From the NCBI RefSeq assembly GCF_001687475.2, contig NZ_CP031611.1, positions 496,001 through 560,000 of the forward strand: DNA of 64,000 bases, read 5' to 3'. The translations under genes were made by a program, and so were the position numbers. Shown one piece after another: positions 48,505 to 58,349 of the stretch. The stretch comes from Campylobacter hepaticus. Lineage in GTDB: Bacteria > Campylobacterota > Campylobacteria > Campylobacterales > Campylobacteraceae. Numbering within the stretch: position 1 is the first letter of the stretch; each line of letters starts with the position of its first letter. Under the pieces are notes generated by a model. That model was given only the letters and a program-made list of their open reading frames with translations. It was not told the origin of the DNA and did not search any database.

Positions 48505-49907
48505 TTTTGCATCCAAGCTAAAATTTCTTCTTTTATGTCCTTTATTTTAAAGACTTGTTCTTCTTTATCATTTAATTCAAATAAAGATAAAATATCTTCT
48601 TTAACTTCAACATCAAATTCTTTAGCAAGTAATTTTAAATCTTCTTTTTCATCACTACAATCTCTATTATATAAAGCCTTAATCATACTTGGAGTAAATT
48701 TAGTCCATTCAGCTGTTGAAGTTATAATACTAAGCTTTTTTTTATCTAACATTTTAAAACAAGTTGCAGTATGTGGATCAATTAAAATTTGACTTTGTTT
48801 AATAAATTTTATACACTCTTCATCTTTGCAAAAATCTGCTTCAAAATCTTCTTGTAAACTTTGTAATTCCTCTTTTGTAAGTTCAAAATATTTCCCATTT
48901 TTAAGTGAATTCATAAGCTCATTAGTCCTAATATCTTTAAATTTTGCAAACAAAAGTCTCTCAATATTTGAAGAAAGAAGTATATCCATAGCCGGAGAAA
49001 TGGTTTTTTCAAGACTTCTATGACGCAAATCATAAATCCCTTTGTTAAAAAACTCGCTTAAAACATTATTAGCATTAGAAACAATTTTAATTTTTGAAAT
49101 TTTAGCTCCCATATTTTTAGCATAAAAAGCCCCTAAAGCATTACCAAAATTACCACTAGGAATAATAATCTCTAATTCTTCTTTAAAATCTTGATAAAGT
49201 TTTGCACTTACATAATAATGATAAATAATTTGAAATAAAATACGTCCAAAATTCACTGAATTTGCTGCACAAAGCTGATAATTTAAATTTTTAATTTTTT
49301 CTTGAAAATCTTTAGAACAGAGCATTTCTTTTAAAATACTCTGAGCTGCATCAAAATCTCCATCTATAGGTAAAACTTTTAAATTATTTTTATTTAAAGC
49401 ATGCATTTGTAATTCTTGTACCTTGCTTGTGCCTCCTTTTGGATACATACAAATAACTTTTATATTTTTAGCATTATCAAAACTTTTTAAAGTAGCAGGA
49501 CCAGTATCACCGCTTGTTGCACAAATAATTAAAATATTTTTATCTTTTGAAAATTCCTTTAAAAGCACACTAAAAGGCTGTAAAGCCATATCCTTAAAAG
49601 CTCTTGTTGGACCATGCCAAAGTTCATTAATATAAGTCTTTTCATCGATTTTTTGCAAACAAATAGGCAAATGCTTATCATCAAAATTTTCATAACTTTT
49701 TAAAGCTTGTCTAAAAAGTTCCTCCTCGCCAAAATCAAAACTTTTTATAAGCTCTAAAGCAAAGTCCTTATAAGATAAATGAACATATTTTTGACCATCA
49801 AAAAAAGGCAATATTAAAGGCGAATAAAGTCCACCTTGCATAGGATCGATCAAAGCTTGTTTAAAACTAACCTTATTATTTATATTCCTACTATCAACTA
49901 GCATCAT
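48501..49907 (-). CDS. thrC: Threonine synthase
   Basis: 468 residues from the ATG at 49907, seven bases after AGGAG; a second ATG follows directly. PLP lysine in HGPTRAFKDMALQPF (about residue 110) and the cofactor loop ATSGDTGPA. Final step of threonine synthesis, whose product feeds the ilvA of this window. It overlaps both lpxK and kdsB. Confidence 0.95.
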   Translation of the reverse strand: MMLVDSRNINNKVSFKQALIDPMQGGLYSPLILPFFDGQKYVHLSYKDFALELIKSFDFGEEELFRQALKSYENFDDKHLPICLQKIDEKTYINELWHGPTRAFKDMALQPFSVLLKEFSKDKNILIICATSGDTGPATLKSFDNAKNIKVICMYPKGGTSKVQELQMHALNKNNLKVLPIDGDFDAAQSILKEMLCSKDFQEKIKNLNYQLCAANSVNFGRILFQIIYHYYVSAKLYQDFKEELEIIIPSGNFGNALGAFYAKNMGAKISKIKIVSNANNVLSEFFNKGIYDLRHRSLEKTISPAMDILLSSNIERLLFAKFKDIRTNELMNSLKNGKYFELTKEELQSLQEDFEADFCKDEECIKFIKQSQILIDPHTATCFKMLDKKKLSIITSTAEWTKFTPSMIKALYNRDCSDEKEDLKLLAKEFDVEVKEDILSLFELNDKEEQVFKIKDIKEEILAWMQK

Positions 49908-50829
49908 AATCAAACTCCTGAATATAAGTTTTTATTTTATCTTTTAAACTATCTTTTAATTCCATATTTAATTCTATAATTTGACACTTAAAACCAAAAT
50001 CTTTAACTTTTGTGAAATCTTTAAAAGTAAGCATTAGTGTATCGCAATTATGTTTTTTTAGCAAATTTTTTAATTCTTCTTTTTTAAATTCATAATGATC
50101 TTTAAAAAAATAACAAGCCCTAGCCTTGACAAAATGTTCATGCAATCTAAAAGGTTTGGCAATAGCACTCACTAAAATGGCTTTTGGATTTTCTTTTACA
50201 AAAGAATAAGGTATAAAATCTCTACCTTCAAGTGCAATAAAATGAGCTTTTTTTTCATAAAATTTAGGCAAACGATAAGCACCGCTAGGTAAAGTAAAAT
50301 TAAAATAAGGCTTAATTTTACTCTCAAGTAAAATGTCTAATTTTTTAATATAAAATTTTGAAAAAGCATCATCAAGTAAAACGATTTTAGCGCCCAAATC
50401 AAAGGCTTTTTGAATACCTTTTACCCTATCTTCACTTACAATTACACCTTGAATACTACGTTCAAAAGCGTACTCCATAGCCTCATCACCACTTTGAGAG
50501 ACATGACATAAAATTTCATTTTGCTTTTTAACAATTATCAAACCCTTACTTTTTCTTTTATAACCTCTAAGTACTACAAACACCCCATCAAATTCTCTAG
50601 CAATAGCTTTACATAGTGGAGTTTTACCATTTCCACCAAAACTAAGATTTCCTATGCTAATTATAGGTTTTTTAAAATCAACTTTCTTGTAAAAAAAAGT
50701 ATTTAAAATCGCACAAAAAGTGTAGACAATACTCAAAGGTAAAAGTATAAAGGCCAAAATTTTTTGCCAAAAATTAGGTTTAAAAAAATAATTATCCAGC
50801 CAAAGTTGATATTTTTTCTCCTCTTTCAT
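49894..50829 (-). CDS. lpxK: Tetraacyldisaccharide 4'-kinase
   Basis: 311 residues. An N-terminal hydrophobic hairpin (about 22-44) tethers it to the inner membrane. The Walker A segment is GNLSFGGNGKTPL (about 58-70). It phosphorylates the lipid A precursor at 4'. Next to kdsB (lipid A core) it makes functional sense. It follows nadE by 4 bases. Confidence 0.95.
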   Translation of the reverse strand: MKEEKKYQLWLDNYFFKPNFWQKILAFILLPLSIVYTFCAILNTFFYKKVDFKKPIISIGNLSFGGNGKTPLCKAIAREFDGVFVVLRGYKRKSKGLIIVKKQNEILCHVSQSGDEAMEYAFERSIQGVIVSEDRVKGIQKAFDLGAKIVLLDDAFSKFYIKKLDILLESKIKPYFNFTLPSGAYRLPKFYEKKAHFIALEGRDFIPYSFVKENPKAILVSAIAKPFRLHEHFVKARACYFFKDHYEFKKEELKNLLKKHNCDTLMLTFKDFTKVKDFGFKCQIIELNMELKDSLKDKIKTYIQEFDYDAS

Positions 50830-50833
50830 AATT

Positions 50834-51574
50834 TTAAATTTCCAAAATTTCAGGCATTTGTCTTTTAAAAGTATTTTTTTGCATTCTATCTTTTAGCATA
50901 TGCAATAAAGAAACATCAAGAGAATTTAAAACTTTTTTATCATCTGCTATTAAAGCTTTTAATCCTTGATCTATTTGACTATAAGTAAAACCTAATTCTG
51001 CTTCATCACTTTGATTTTCCCAAAGATCTGCGCTAGCTGGTTTTTTGATAAAATTTTCATGCAAGCAAAGATATTTTGCAAATTCATAAATTTCACTTTT
51101 ATAAAGTCCACCTATAGGATTAAAAGCACAAGCTAAATCTCCATAAATTGTTCCATAACCTAAAAGTAATTCGCTTTTATTAGAAGTACCTACAACAAGA
51201 TAATTTTTTAAAGCAGAATAATCATAAAGCAAACTCATTCTAATACGTGCTGCAAAATTACCTATAGCAATTTGATTAGTATTTTCACTCTGTTTTAAAA
51301 AAGCGTCTAAAATATTTTGAATAGGTAGAATTTTATGATCAAGATTTAAATCTTGACAAAGTTTTAAAGCATCTTCTAAATTAGCTTGATTTGAAATTTT
51401 ACTTGGCATTAAAAGAGCAAAAACATTTTCTTTTAATGCCTTACTACAAAGTGTTGCTACAAGTGCGGAATCAATACCTCCGCTAAGACCTAAAATAACA
51501 CCTTTTGTCTGAGAATGTTTTATTTTTTGTTGTATAAAATTGCATATTTTTTCTGTAATTTTTTGCCAATGCAT
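50834..51574 (-). CDS. nadE: NH3-dependent NAD+ synthetase
   Basis: 246 residues from the ATG at 51574, with AAGGAAAG correctly placed before it; a TTG at 51592 lies upstream of that site and is rejected. The PP-loop is LGLSGGIDSALVA (about 33-45), then VGTSNKSELLLGYGTIYGD. It amidates deamido-NAD with ammonia; there is no glutaminase domain. Confidence 0.95.
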   Translation of the reverse strand: MHWQKITEKICNFIQQKIKHSQTKGVILGLSGGIDSALVATLCSKALKENVFALLMPSKISNQANLEDALKLCQDLNLDHKILPIQNILDAFLKQSENTNQIAIGNFAARIRMSLLYDYSALKNYLVVGTSNKSELLLGYGTIYGDLACAFNPIGGLYKSEIYEFAKYLCLHENFIKKPASADLWENQSDEAELGFTYSQIDQGLKALIADDKKVLNSLDVSLLHMLKDRMQKNTFKRQMPEILEI

Positions 51575-51600
51575 AAAGCTTTCCTTATTCAAATTTAATG

Positions 51601-51606
51601 TATAAT
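51601..51606 (+). promoter_or_regulatory. -10 box for the MBL-fold hydrolase operon
   Basis: TATAAT, 42 bases before the ATG at 51649, with AGAGGA just before the start. Confidence 0.5.
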
Positions 51607-51648
51607 TATATTTTATTTAAGACAAATTTTTATTTAAAGAGGAAAAAA

Positions 51649-52245
51649 ATGCAAATTATAAAACAAGCTTGTGGAATTTATGAAACAAATTGTTATATTT
51701 TATTTAGCACACAAGGAGAATTTATTATTGATCCAGGATTTAATGCATTTGATTTTGTTAAGCAACATGTAAAAAACCCTTTAGCAATTTTAAATACTCA
51801 TGGACATCATGACCATGTATGGGATAATGCAAAAATTAAAGAAGAATATAATATCCCTATTTATATACATCAAAACGATGCTTTTATGTTAAATGATCCT
51901 TTTAATCAAGGTTTTAAACCTAGTAAAGCCGATATTTTAATCAACCATGAAGAAATAATAAATATAGTAGGATGTAATTTTAAATTCCACTTTCTACCTG
52001 GACATACTCCAGGATGCACTATGATAGAAATCATAGGTGAAAACATAATGTTTAGTGGAGATTTTTTATTTTATAGAAGCATAGGAAGATGGGATTTTCC
52101 TTATTCTGATGCTAATTTAATGAAACAAAGTTTAGAAAAAATAATGACTTATGAACAAGATTATAAGCTCTTACCAGGACATGGTCAAGAAACAAGTCTT
52201 AAAGCTGAACAAATACACCTACCTTCTTGGCTTAGATATTTTTAA
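51649..52245 (+). CDS. MBL-fold metallo-hydrolase, glyoxalase II-like
   Basis: 198 residues from the ATG at 51649 (AGAGGAAA before it); the 17 extra codons upstream contain the promoter and are rejected. Metal ligands: NTHGHHDHVWD (about 62-72), LPGHTPGC, FSGDFLF and LPGHGQET, a complete binuclear site. Family members hydrolyse thioesters such as lactoylglutathione; the natural substrate here is unknown. Confidence 0.9.
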   Translation: MQIIKQACGIYETNCYILFSTQGEFIIDPGFNAFDFVKQHVKNPLAILNTHGHHDHVWDNAKIKEEYNIPIYIHQNDAFMLNDPFNQGFKPSKADILINHEEIINIVGCNFKFHFLPGHTPGCTMIEIIGENIMFSGDFLFYRSIGRWDFPYSDANLMKQSLEKIMTYEQDYKLLPGHGQETSLKAEQIHLPSWLRYF

Positions 52246-52256
52246 GGAGTATTTAA

Positions 52257-52559
52257 ATGGATTTAGATTTTGTATTATTATATTATTATATTATTTTAAA
52301 TATTTTTGCTCTTTTAGGTTTGTTTTTAACAAAAAACAAAACAAATGAAATAAAATATAATCAATTTTACAAAATTTGTCCATGTAAAAAAATGGTAGAG
52401 CAAGGATATTTAAGTACAGTTTGCATTTACTCAAGCATAGGAGGATTTTTTTATAGTGTGCTTTCTATAGGACTCATAGGGTTTGGTAATTTAAATATTA
52501 ATTTGATTTTTTTTATGACTCTTTTAAATGCATTTTTAGCTTGGAAACTTAAAACATAA
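52257..52559 (+). CDS. Small integral membrane protein
   Basis: 100 residues, AAGGAG 7 bases before the ATG. Three hydrophobic segments (about 4-23, 52-75, 77-95). Between the first two is a short loop with KICPCKK and further on a cysteine (TVCIY). No family recognised. It follows the MBL hydrolase by 11 bases, probably in its operon. Confidence 0.75.
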   Translation: MDLDFVLLYYYIILNIFALLGLFLTKNKTNEIKYNQFYKICPCKKMVEQGYLSTVCIYSSIGGFFYSVLSIGLIGFGNLNINLIFFMTLLNAFLAWKLKT

Positions 52560-52570
52560 AATATTTTTGC

Positions 52571-52594
52571 AAGAAAAATCTATAGATTTTTCTT
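52571..52594. terminator. Bidirectional terminator between the small membrane protein and the FabL-type gene
   Basis: Stem AAGAAAAATC / GATTTTTCTT with a 4-nt loop, lying in the 42-bp gap between convergent genes, with T-rich arms usable on both strands. Confidence 0.75.
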
Positions 52595-52601
52595 TAATTA
52601 T

Positions 52602-53381
52602 CTATTTAAAAGTAGTTCCTCCATCTACAACAAAAGTATGGCCTGTAACCCAACTTGCCTTATTTGAACACAAAAAAAGACATGCTCCAGCTAAATCTTG
52701 AGGTTGACCTATGCGATTTAAAGGACTTAAATTGATAGTAGCTTGTTTTACTTCTTCATAATTTGTAAAAGCTCTTAAAGCATCTGTTTCAATAGGTCCT
52801 CCACTTACTACATTCACACGGATATTTTTTTCTCCAAGTTCAGTTGCAGCATATCTTGCCATAGCTTCTACTGCAGCTTTTGCTGTACCATGTCCTGAAT
52901 AATTTTCAATATAAACTAAATTACCTGTAGAAGAAATAGAAATAATACTCCCACCTCCTATTTTTTCCATTCTTTTAGCCGCTTCTTGAGCGCCTACAAC
53001 AAAAGCATTAACCGTAGCAGTGAAAATATTATTTATTCCCTTTGGTTTAAGTTTCATAAATTTAGTATAACCACCCACAACTGCACGACCTGAAATAATT
53101 GCATTTGAAATAAAAAAATCTACCCTATCAAAATCTATATCAATTTTTTCAAAAAGCTCTTTATAAGTTTGAGGTTCTAAAATATTAAACTCATAAGCTT
53201 TTGCCTTAATCTTATAAGTTCTTTGAAGATCTTTTACCATATCTTGAGCAATTTGTGCATTAGAATTATAAGTAAAGGCTATATTCACCCCTACTTTAGC
53301 AAACTCATAAACTATAGCTTTGCCAATACCGCGGGTTCCGCCGCTAATGACTAAAGTTTTGCCTTGAAATTCTGTATTCAT
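52602..53381 (-). CDS. fabL: SDR-type enoyl-ACP reductase, FabL type
   Basis: 259 residues. NAD(P) loop GGTRGIG (14-20). Instead of the common SDR Y-x3-K it has Y161-x6-K168 (NYSGHGTAK), the pattern of enoyl-ACP reductases. The surrounding sequence (QEAAKRMEKIGGGSI, NVVSGGPIETDAL) closely resembles Bacillus FabL. It probably reduces enoyl-ACP in fatty-acid elongation, beside FabI if that is also present. Annotated in C. jejuni only as an oxidoreductase (recollection). It overlaps dapA by 1 base. Confidence 0.82.
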   Translation of the reverse strand: MNTEFQGKTLVISGGTRGIGKAIVYEFAKVGVNIAFTYNSNAQIAQDMVKDLQRTYKIKAKAYEFNILEPQTYKELFEKIDIDFDRVDFFISNAIISGRAVVGGYTKFMKLKPKGINNIFTATVNAFVVGAQEAAKRMEKIGGGSIISISSTGNLVYIENYSGHGTAKAAVEAMARYAATELGEKNIRVNVVSGGPIETDALRAFTNYEEVKQATINLSPLNRIGQPQDLAGACLFLCSNKASWVTGHTFVVDGGTTFK

Positions 53382-54277
53382 TAAAATCCTTTAATATTGT
53401 ATTTTTTCATTGTCTTTTCAATTTTTGCAAAATTTTCCTTACTTGGAGGACAAAGTGGAAGTCTAAATTCCAAACTTTGTATCAATCCTGCTATATACAT
53501 AGCAGTTTTAATGGGAATAGGATTGCTTTCACAAAACAAAATTTTATTAATATTATAAAGTTCATCATTAATCTTCTTAGCTTCTTTGTAATTCTCCTTT
53601 AAAGCATAATGTGTTAAATCACTAATCATATCAGGTAATAAATTTGAAGTTACCGAAATTACACCTTTTCCACCATTAGAAAGTATAGGATAATTAATAG
53701 CATCCTCTCCTGAAATTAAAATTATTCTATCTTCATGTGCAAGCAAATCTACACATTTATCAATATTTCCACTAGCCTCCTTTACACCGTAAATATTTTC
53801 ACAATCTTTAAAAAGTCTAATAATAGTATCTGTTGCAATCTCGCAAGCTGTTCTACTAGGGACATTATATAAAAGCACGGGAATATCCACACTTTGTGCA
53901 ATAAATTTATAATGCTCATAAAGACCTTGTTGGGTAGGTTTGTTATAATATGGCGCTACACTTAAAATGCCATGAGCACCATGATCTTGTGCAAATTTAG
54001 CTAAGTCTACAGCTTCATGAGTAGCATTACTTCCAGCACCCGCTAAAACCTTAACCTCAGTTTTTTTACATACTTCTACAGCTATTTGTATACAAGTTTT
54101 ATGTTCTTCATGGGTTAAAGTCGCACTTTCACCTGTGGTCCCAACAGGAACTATAGCATCAATACCATTTTGAATTTGTCTTTGAATTAATCTTTCATAA
54201 CTTTGTTCATCCACTTTACCATTCTTAAAAGGTGTAATAAGCGCAGTCATTGCTCCAATAATGATATTTTTATCCAT
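53381..54277 (-). CDS. dapA: 4-hydroxy-tetrahydrodipicolinate synthase
   Basis: 298 residues from the ATG at 54277, with AAAGGA correctly spaced; a further ATG at 54283 is too close to that site. Condenses aspartate semialdehyde with pyruvate for lysine and diaminopimelate. Motifs: [19 protein letters not shown] (Tyr) and the Schiff-base lysine in YGVKEASGN. It overlaps the M16 protease by 8 bases. Confidence 0.96.
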   Translation of the reverse strand: MDKNIIIGAMTALITPFKNGKVDEQSYERLIQRQIQNGIDAIVPVGTTGESATLTHEEHKTCIQIAVEVCKKTEVKVLAGAGSNATHEAVDLAKFAQDHGAHGILSVAPYYNKPTQQGLYEHYKFIAQSVDIPVLLYNVPSRTACEIATDTIIRLFKDCENIYGVKEASGNIDKCVDLLAHEDRIILISGEDAINYPILSNGGKGVISVTSNLLPDMISDLTHYALKENYKEAKKINDELYNINKILFCESNPIPIKTAMYIAGLIQSLEFRLPLCPPSKENFAKIEKTMKKYNIKGF

Positions 54278-55520
54278 TTGCATCCTTTCGTAGAATCACC
54301 GTGGTAGAATTATCTTCAACAAAGTATTTTTTAGCACAAAAAATTAAATCTTCTAATTTGAGATTTTGTATATCTTGTTCATAATTCAACAAAGGTTTTA
54401 TATCACCTCTTGCCAAATATGAACCGTAAATATTTGCTATTGCACTAGCATTATTGAATGAAAAAATAAAATCACTTTTAACATTATTTTTTACTCTTTG
54501 TAAATCTTTTTGAGAAATTTTACCCTTTTTAACCTTATCAATAATTTTTAAAAGCTCTCTTTCTACTTTATTTGCATCCACATTTAAATTACAATTACAA
54601 ATAAAAATAAATAAATTTTCATCAATACAATCATTAACATAGGCATAATAATCATTAATTAAATTTAATTTATCAACTAAAATTGCATTCATTAAAGAAC
54701 TTTTTCCATTTCCTAAAAGTTCAGCTAAAGCATTTAAAGCTGGTATATCTTTATGTTGAAAATTAGGAATCTTATAAGCAAGAGCTAAAAGTTCAGTATC
54801 GGAATTTTTACACAAATGTATTCTTTTAGCCCCTTCTTGCTTAGGCTCTTTAGTATGAATTTTAGGTATAGATTGAGTATTTTTAATTTTTTCAAAATGT
54901 TTTTTTGAAAGTTTAAAAACTTCTTGACTCTCAATATCACCGCTTACAAGCAAAATAGCATTTTTAGGCTGATAATAAATACTATGAAATTCTCTAATAT
55001 CTTCAATACTCCAATTTTCTATATCTTTAAAAAATCCTATAGGAGTCCAATGATAAGGATGATACATAAAAGCATGATTAAAAAGTCTAAAATACAAAAA
55101 TCCCAAAGGATTGTTATCTGTCCTCCATCTACGTTCTTCTAATACCACTGCTCTTTCAGGTTGAAACTCTTCATCTTTTAAATTTAAATTAGCCATAAGC
55201 TCTGCAAAAAGCTCTAAAGCCTTATCTAAATTTTTCTTTGCGCATTTAATATAATAATGCGTATAATCAAAACCTGTACTTGCATTATCTATACCACCAA
55301 AACCTTTAACAATTTCATCAAATTCACCAGCATTTAAATTTTTAGTACTTTTAAAATTTAAATGCTCAAGCATATGTGCTATGCCACTTTTTCCCATAAT
55401 TTCATTTCTTGAACCAACCTTATAAAAAATATCAACACTAATAACATCACTATTTTTATTTACAGGTAAAGTATAAACTTCAAGTTTATTTTCAAGTTGT
55501 ATTTTTTCATAATTTATCAT
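54270..55520 (-). CDS. M16-family zinc protease
   Basis: 416 residues. The inverted zinc motif is AHMLEHLNF (HxxEH, about residues 48-52). The second half is an inactive M16 repeat ([16 protein letters not shown]). No signal peptide is seen, so it may act in the cytoplasm. PqqL/mitochondrial-processing-like; substrates unknown. It follows pyrD by overlap. Confidence 0.9.
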   Translation of the reverse strand: MINYEKIQLENKLEVYTLPVNKNSDVISVDIFYKVGSRNEIMGKSGIAHMLEHLNFKSTKNLNAGEFDEIVKGFGGIDNASTGFDYTHYYIKCAKKNLDKALELFAELMANLNLKDEEFQPERAVVLEERRWRTDNNPLGFLYFRLFNHAFMYHPYHWTPIGFFKDIENWSIEDIREFHSIYYQPKNAILLVSGDIESQEVFKLSKKHFEKIKNTQSIPKIHTKEPKQEGAKRIHLCKNSDTELLALAYKIPNFQHKDIPALNALAELLGNGKSSLMNAILVDKLNLINDYYAYVNDCIDENLFIFICNCNLNVDANKVERELLKIIDKVKKGKISQKDLQRVKNNVKSDFIFSFNNASAIANIYGSYLARGDIKPLLNYEQDIQNLKLEDLIFCAKKYFVEDNSTTVILRKDANG

Positions 55521-56575
55521 TTTAAATTTACTCCAACAGCTTCACTAATATGTAAAAAACCATCTTTTTTTAAAAGTTCACTAATATTTTGATTAATATT
55601 TTTTATTAAAGATGGACCTTGAAAAACTAAAGCAGTATAAACTTGTACTAGATTAGCACCATTTTTAATACGCTCATAAGCAATATCTGCATTATAAATC
55701 CCGCCACTTGCTATTAACAAAGCCTTGTTAAACAATACCTTAGCCATTTCTTTAAAAAAAATTCCACTTTTTTCACTGATAAGCTTTCCGCTAATTCCTC
55801 CAAAAGTCCTATTATTATCTAATAAAGAATAATCTGTACTTGTGTTTGCAAATATAAAACCATTTGCACCCTTATTTAAAGCATTTTCGCATAATTTTAA
55901 AGCACTATCAAGTGACATATCAGGAGCAATTTTAATTAAAATAGGTTTAGAAGTAATTTTTTTAGATTCTTCAAGCAAGATATTTAAAAACTCATCGTTT
56001 TGCAAATGTCTTAAATTTTTTGTATTTGGAGAAGAAATATTAACTACAAAATAGTCGCATAAGTCTTTAAAATCTCTAAATAAAACAAGATAATCTTCTA
56101 AAGCTTTCTCATTTGGGGTGGTTTTATTTTTGCCTATATTTACACCTAAAGGCAATACAAAAGGATAAATTTTAGCAAGTCGCAAAGCAATCTTTTGGGC
56201 ACCTTCATTATTAAAACCCATAGCATTTTGAATACTTTCTTGTTCTACAAGTCTGAATAAACGCGGTTTATCATTACCTTTTTGTGATTTTGGAGTAAAA
56301 GTTCCTAATTCTAAAAAACCAAAACCTAAAGCACTTAAAGGTCTTATCATGGTAGCATTTTTATCAAAACCTCCTGCTAAACCCACAGGATTATTAAATT
56401 CACAAGTTAATAATTTTTGCTTTAAGCTTTCATCATCAATCATATATTGATAAGCCAAAAAACTCAAAATTCCAGGACAAGTAGTATTTAAAGCTCTTAA
56501 ACTATATTCAAGTAAAGTATGAGCGCACTCAGGATCTAGTTTAAAAAGCAAAGGTTTTATTAATTTATAAGCCAT
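55517..56575 (-). CDS. pyrD: Dihydroorotate dehydrogenase (quinone), class 2
   Basis: 352 residues. Membrane-associated class 2 enzyme: an N-terminal helical extension (about 1-40) that binds quinone, then NPVGLAGGFDKNATM, FRLVEQESIQNAMGFNNEG, VNISSPNTKNLR and ASGGIYNADIAYE for FMN and substrate. Fourth step of pyrimidine synthesis. It overlaps the M16 protease by ATGA. Confidence 0.97.
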   Translation of the reverse strand: MAYKLIKPLLFKLDPECAHTLLEYSLRALNTTCPGILSFLAYQYMIDDESLKQKLLTCEFNNPVGLAGGFDKNATMIRPLSALGFGFLELGTFTPKSQKGNDKPRLFRLVEQESIQNAMGFNNEGAQKIALRLAKIYPFVLPLGVNIGKNKTTPNEKALEDYLVLFRDFKDLCDYFVVNISSPNTKNLRHLQNDEFLNILLEESKKITSKPILIKIAPDMSLDSALKLCENALNKGANGFIFANTSTDYSLLDNNRTFGGISGKLISEKSGIFFKEMAKVLFNKALLIASGGIYNADIAYERIKNGANLVQVYTALVFQGPSLIKNINQNISELLKKDGFLHISEAVGVNLK

Positions 56576-56606
56576 TTTTTAATCCTTTTTAAAATTCTAA
56601 CTAAAA

Positions 56607-58349
56607 TTAACTAAAGTTAGGCTTTGTTTTTTCCCTACTTTTAAATTTTTGATACAAAGAACAAGTTTGCAAAAGTTCTTGATCTTTTCCTATAGCTAAA
56701 ACTTTACCCTTATCTAAAACCACTATTTTATCAGAATTTTCTATAGTGCTTAAACGATGGGCAATAACCATAATAAGTCTATCTTTTTTTAAATTTTCTA
56801 TAGTTTTCACTATAGCTTTTTCACTTTCATTATCAAGAGCTGAAGTAGCTTCATCAAAAATTAATACATCAGGATTTTTATATAAAGCTCTAGCAATAGC
56901 AATTCTTTGCTTTTGTCCCCCACTTAAATTTTTACCATGTTCTTTAATCTCAGCCCAAATTCCACCCATTTCTTCTACAAAATCCAAAGCATTGGCTAGT
57001 TTTAAAGCTTGAATAATCTTTTTTTCTTCTAATTCTTCACTATAGGCAATATTTGCAGCAAAACTATCATTAAATAAATAAATATTTTGAGTTACAAGCC
57101 CTATTTTAGAATGCAAACTTTCTATAGTAAAATTACTAATATCTTCTTGATTGAGTAAAATTTTACCTTTTTGTTTTTCATAAAAATACATTAATAAATT
57201 AATAATTGAAGATTTCCCACCTCCACTTACTCCAACAAGAGCAAGCATTTCACCTTTTTTAAATTCAAAACTTACGCCCTTTAAAACACTTTTATGAGGG
57301 TTTTCATACGAAAATTCAACATTTTCAAAAATAATTTTTTCAATTTTTTTCAATACTTTATCACCCGCTTTAATTTGAGGCTGCAAATCTAATAAATAAA
57401 AAGTTCTTTCACTAGCTGCAACCGCACCTTGAAGTTTCCCGTATAAAGAAGAAAGACGCTTTAAAGGAGTATAAATAGCAAAAAGCGCTGAAACAAAACT
57501 AATAAAACTCCCCACACTCATAACTCCATTAATAACTTCTCTACCCCCTACAATAATTACAACTGCTACACCTATTGAACCCATCATATCCATTAAAGGA
57601 CTTGTAAGCGCATCAATACGTGCAGATTTAAGATTTAAGGTGCACAAAGTATCATTATGTTTGGCAAATTTATCACTTTCTTTTTTTTCATTATCATTAG
57701 CTTTAATAAGTTCAATATTTGCAAAAATTTCTCCCAAATATGAAAGTAAATCTGAATTAGTTTCTTGTATATTTCTTGCATAATTTTTAAGTTTTTTAGC
57801 AAACCAAAGTAAAGGAAAAATAGCTAAAGGCAAAATAACTAAAGCTAAAAAAGCTAAAGTAGGACTTTGATACAAAACAACTATAAGTAAACCAATGGCA
57901 GTTAAAAATTCTCTAAAAAAATCAGGAATAATATTTGCCACTATACTTTGAAGCGCATTAATATCGTTAGTACAACGACTTACAAGTTCACCATTTCTAT
58001 AGCGTTTAAAAAAATCCATATCTAAACGCAAGATATTTTTTAAAACTTTAGCACGCAAGACTCTTAACATATCTGTTCCTATATAAGAAACATAAAAACT
58101 TTGCAAATAAGTTCCAAGATTTTTAAAAAAATACATCAATACAAGCAAAAAAGGCACTGTATAAAGCAAAGATTCATTTTTTTCTACAAAAATATAATTT
58201 AAAATAGGTTCTAAAGCATAAAAACTTCCAGCAGTTCCTCCACTTGCTAAAATCATACCAAAAATAACTACAGCAAATTGTTTCCAATATCTCTTATAAA
58301 AAGGTTTAAAACGAATTAAAACTTCTTTTAAATTCATTTCTTTATGCAT
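56607..58349 (-). CDS. msbA: Lipid A export ABC transporter MsbA-like
   Basis: 580 residues from the ATG at 58349, which overlaps the end of cysS and has GGGAG before it. Six membrane helices, then an ABC ATPase: Walker A GVSGGGKSS, signature LSGGQKQRIA, Walker B VLIFDEATSALD, H-loop AHRLST. It flips lipid-linked core oligosaccharide (lipid A) across the inner membrane, matching the lpxK and kdsB nearby. C. jejuni has a separate PglK for glycan flipping. Confidence 0.9.
   Translation of the reverse strand: MHKEMNLKEVLIRFKPFYKRYWKQFAVVIFGMILASGGTAGSFYALEPILNYIFVEKNESLLYTVPFLLVLMYFFKNLGTYLQSFYVSYIGTDMLRVLRAKVLKNILRLDMDFFKRYRNGELVSRCTNDINALQSIVANIIPDFFREFLTAIGLLIVVLYQSPTLAFLALVILPLAIFPLLWFAKKLKNYARNIQETNSDLLSYLGEIFANIELIKANDNEKKESDKFAKHNDTLCTLNLKSARIDALTSPLMDMMGSIGVAVVIIVGGREVINGVMSVGSFISFVSALFAIYTPLKRLSSLYGKLQGAVAASERTFYLLDLQPQIKAGDKVLKKIEKIIFENVEFSYENPHKSVLKGVSFEFKKGEMLALVGVSGGGKSSIINLLMYFYEKQKGKILLNQEDISNFTIESLHSKIGLVTQNIYLFNDSFAANIAYSEELEEKKIIQALKLANALDFVEEMGGIWAEIKEHGKNLSGGQKQRIAIARALYKNPDVLIFDEATSALDNESEKAIVKTIENLKKDRLIMVIAHRLSTIENSDKIVVLDKGKVLAIGKDQELLQTCSLYQKFKSREKTKPNFS

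Noticed and set aside
52151-52348. + strand ORF of 65 codons spanning the MBL hydrolase end and the next gene
   Set aside because: Starts inside a clear gene and lacks its own ribosome site; the 52257 frame has AAGGAG and hydrophobic helices.
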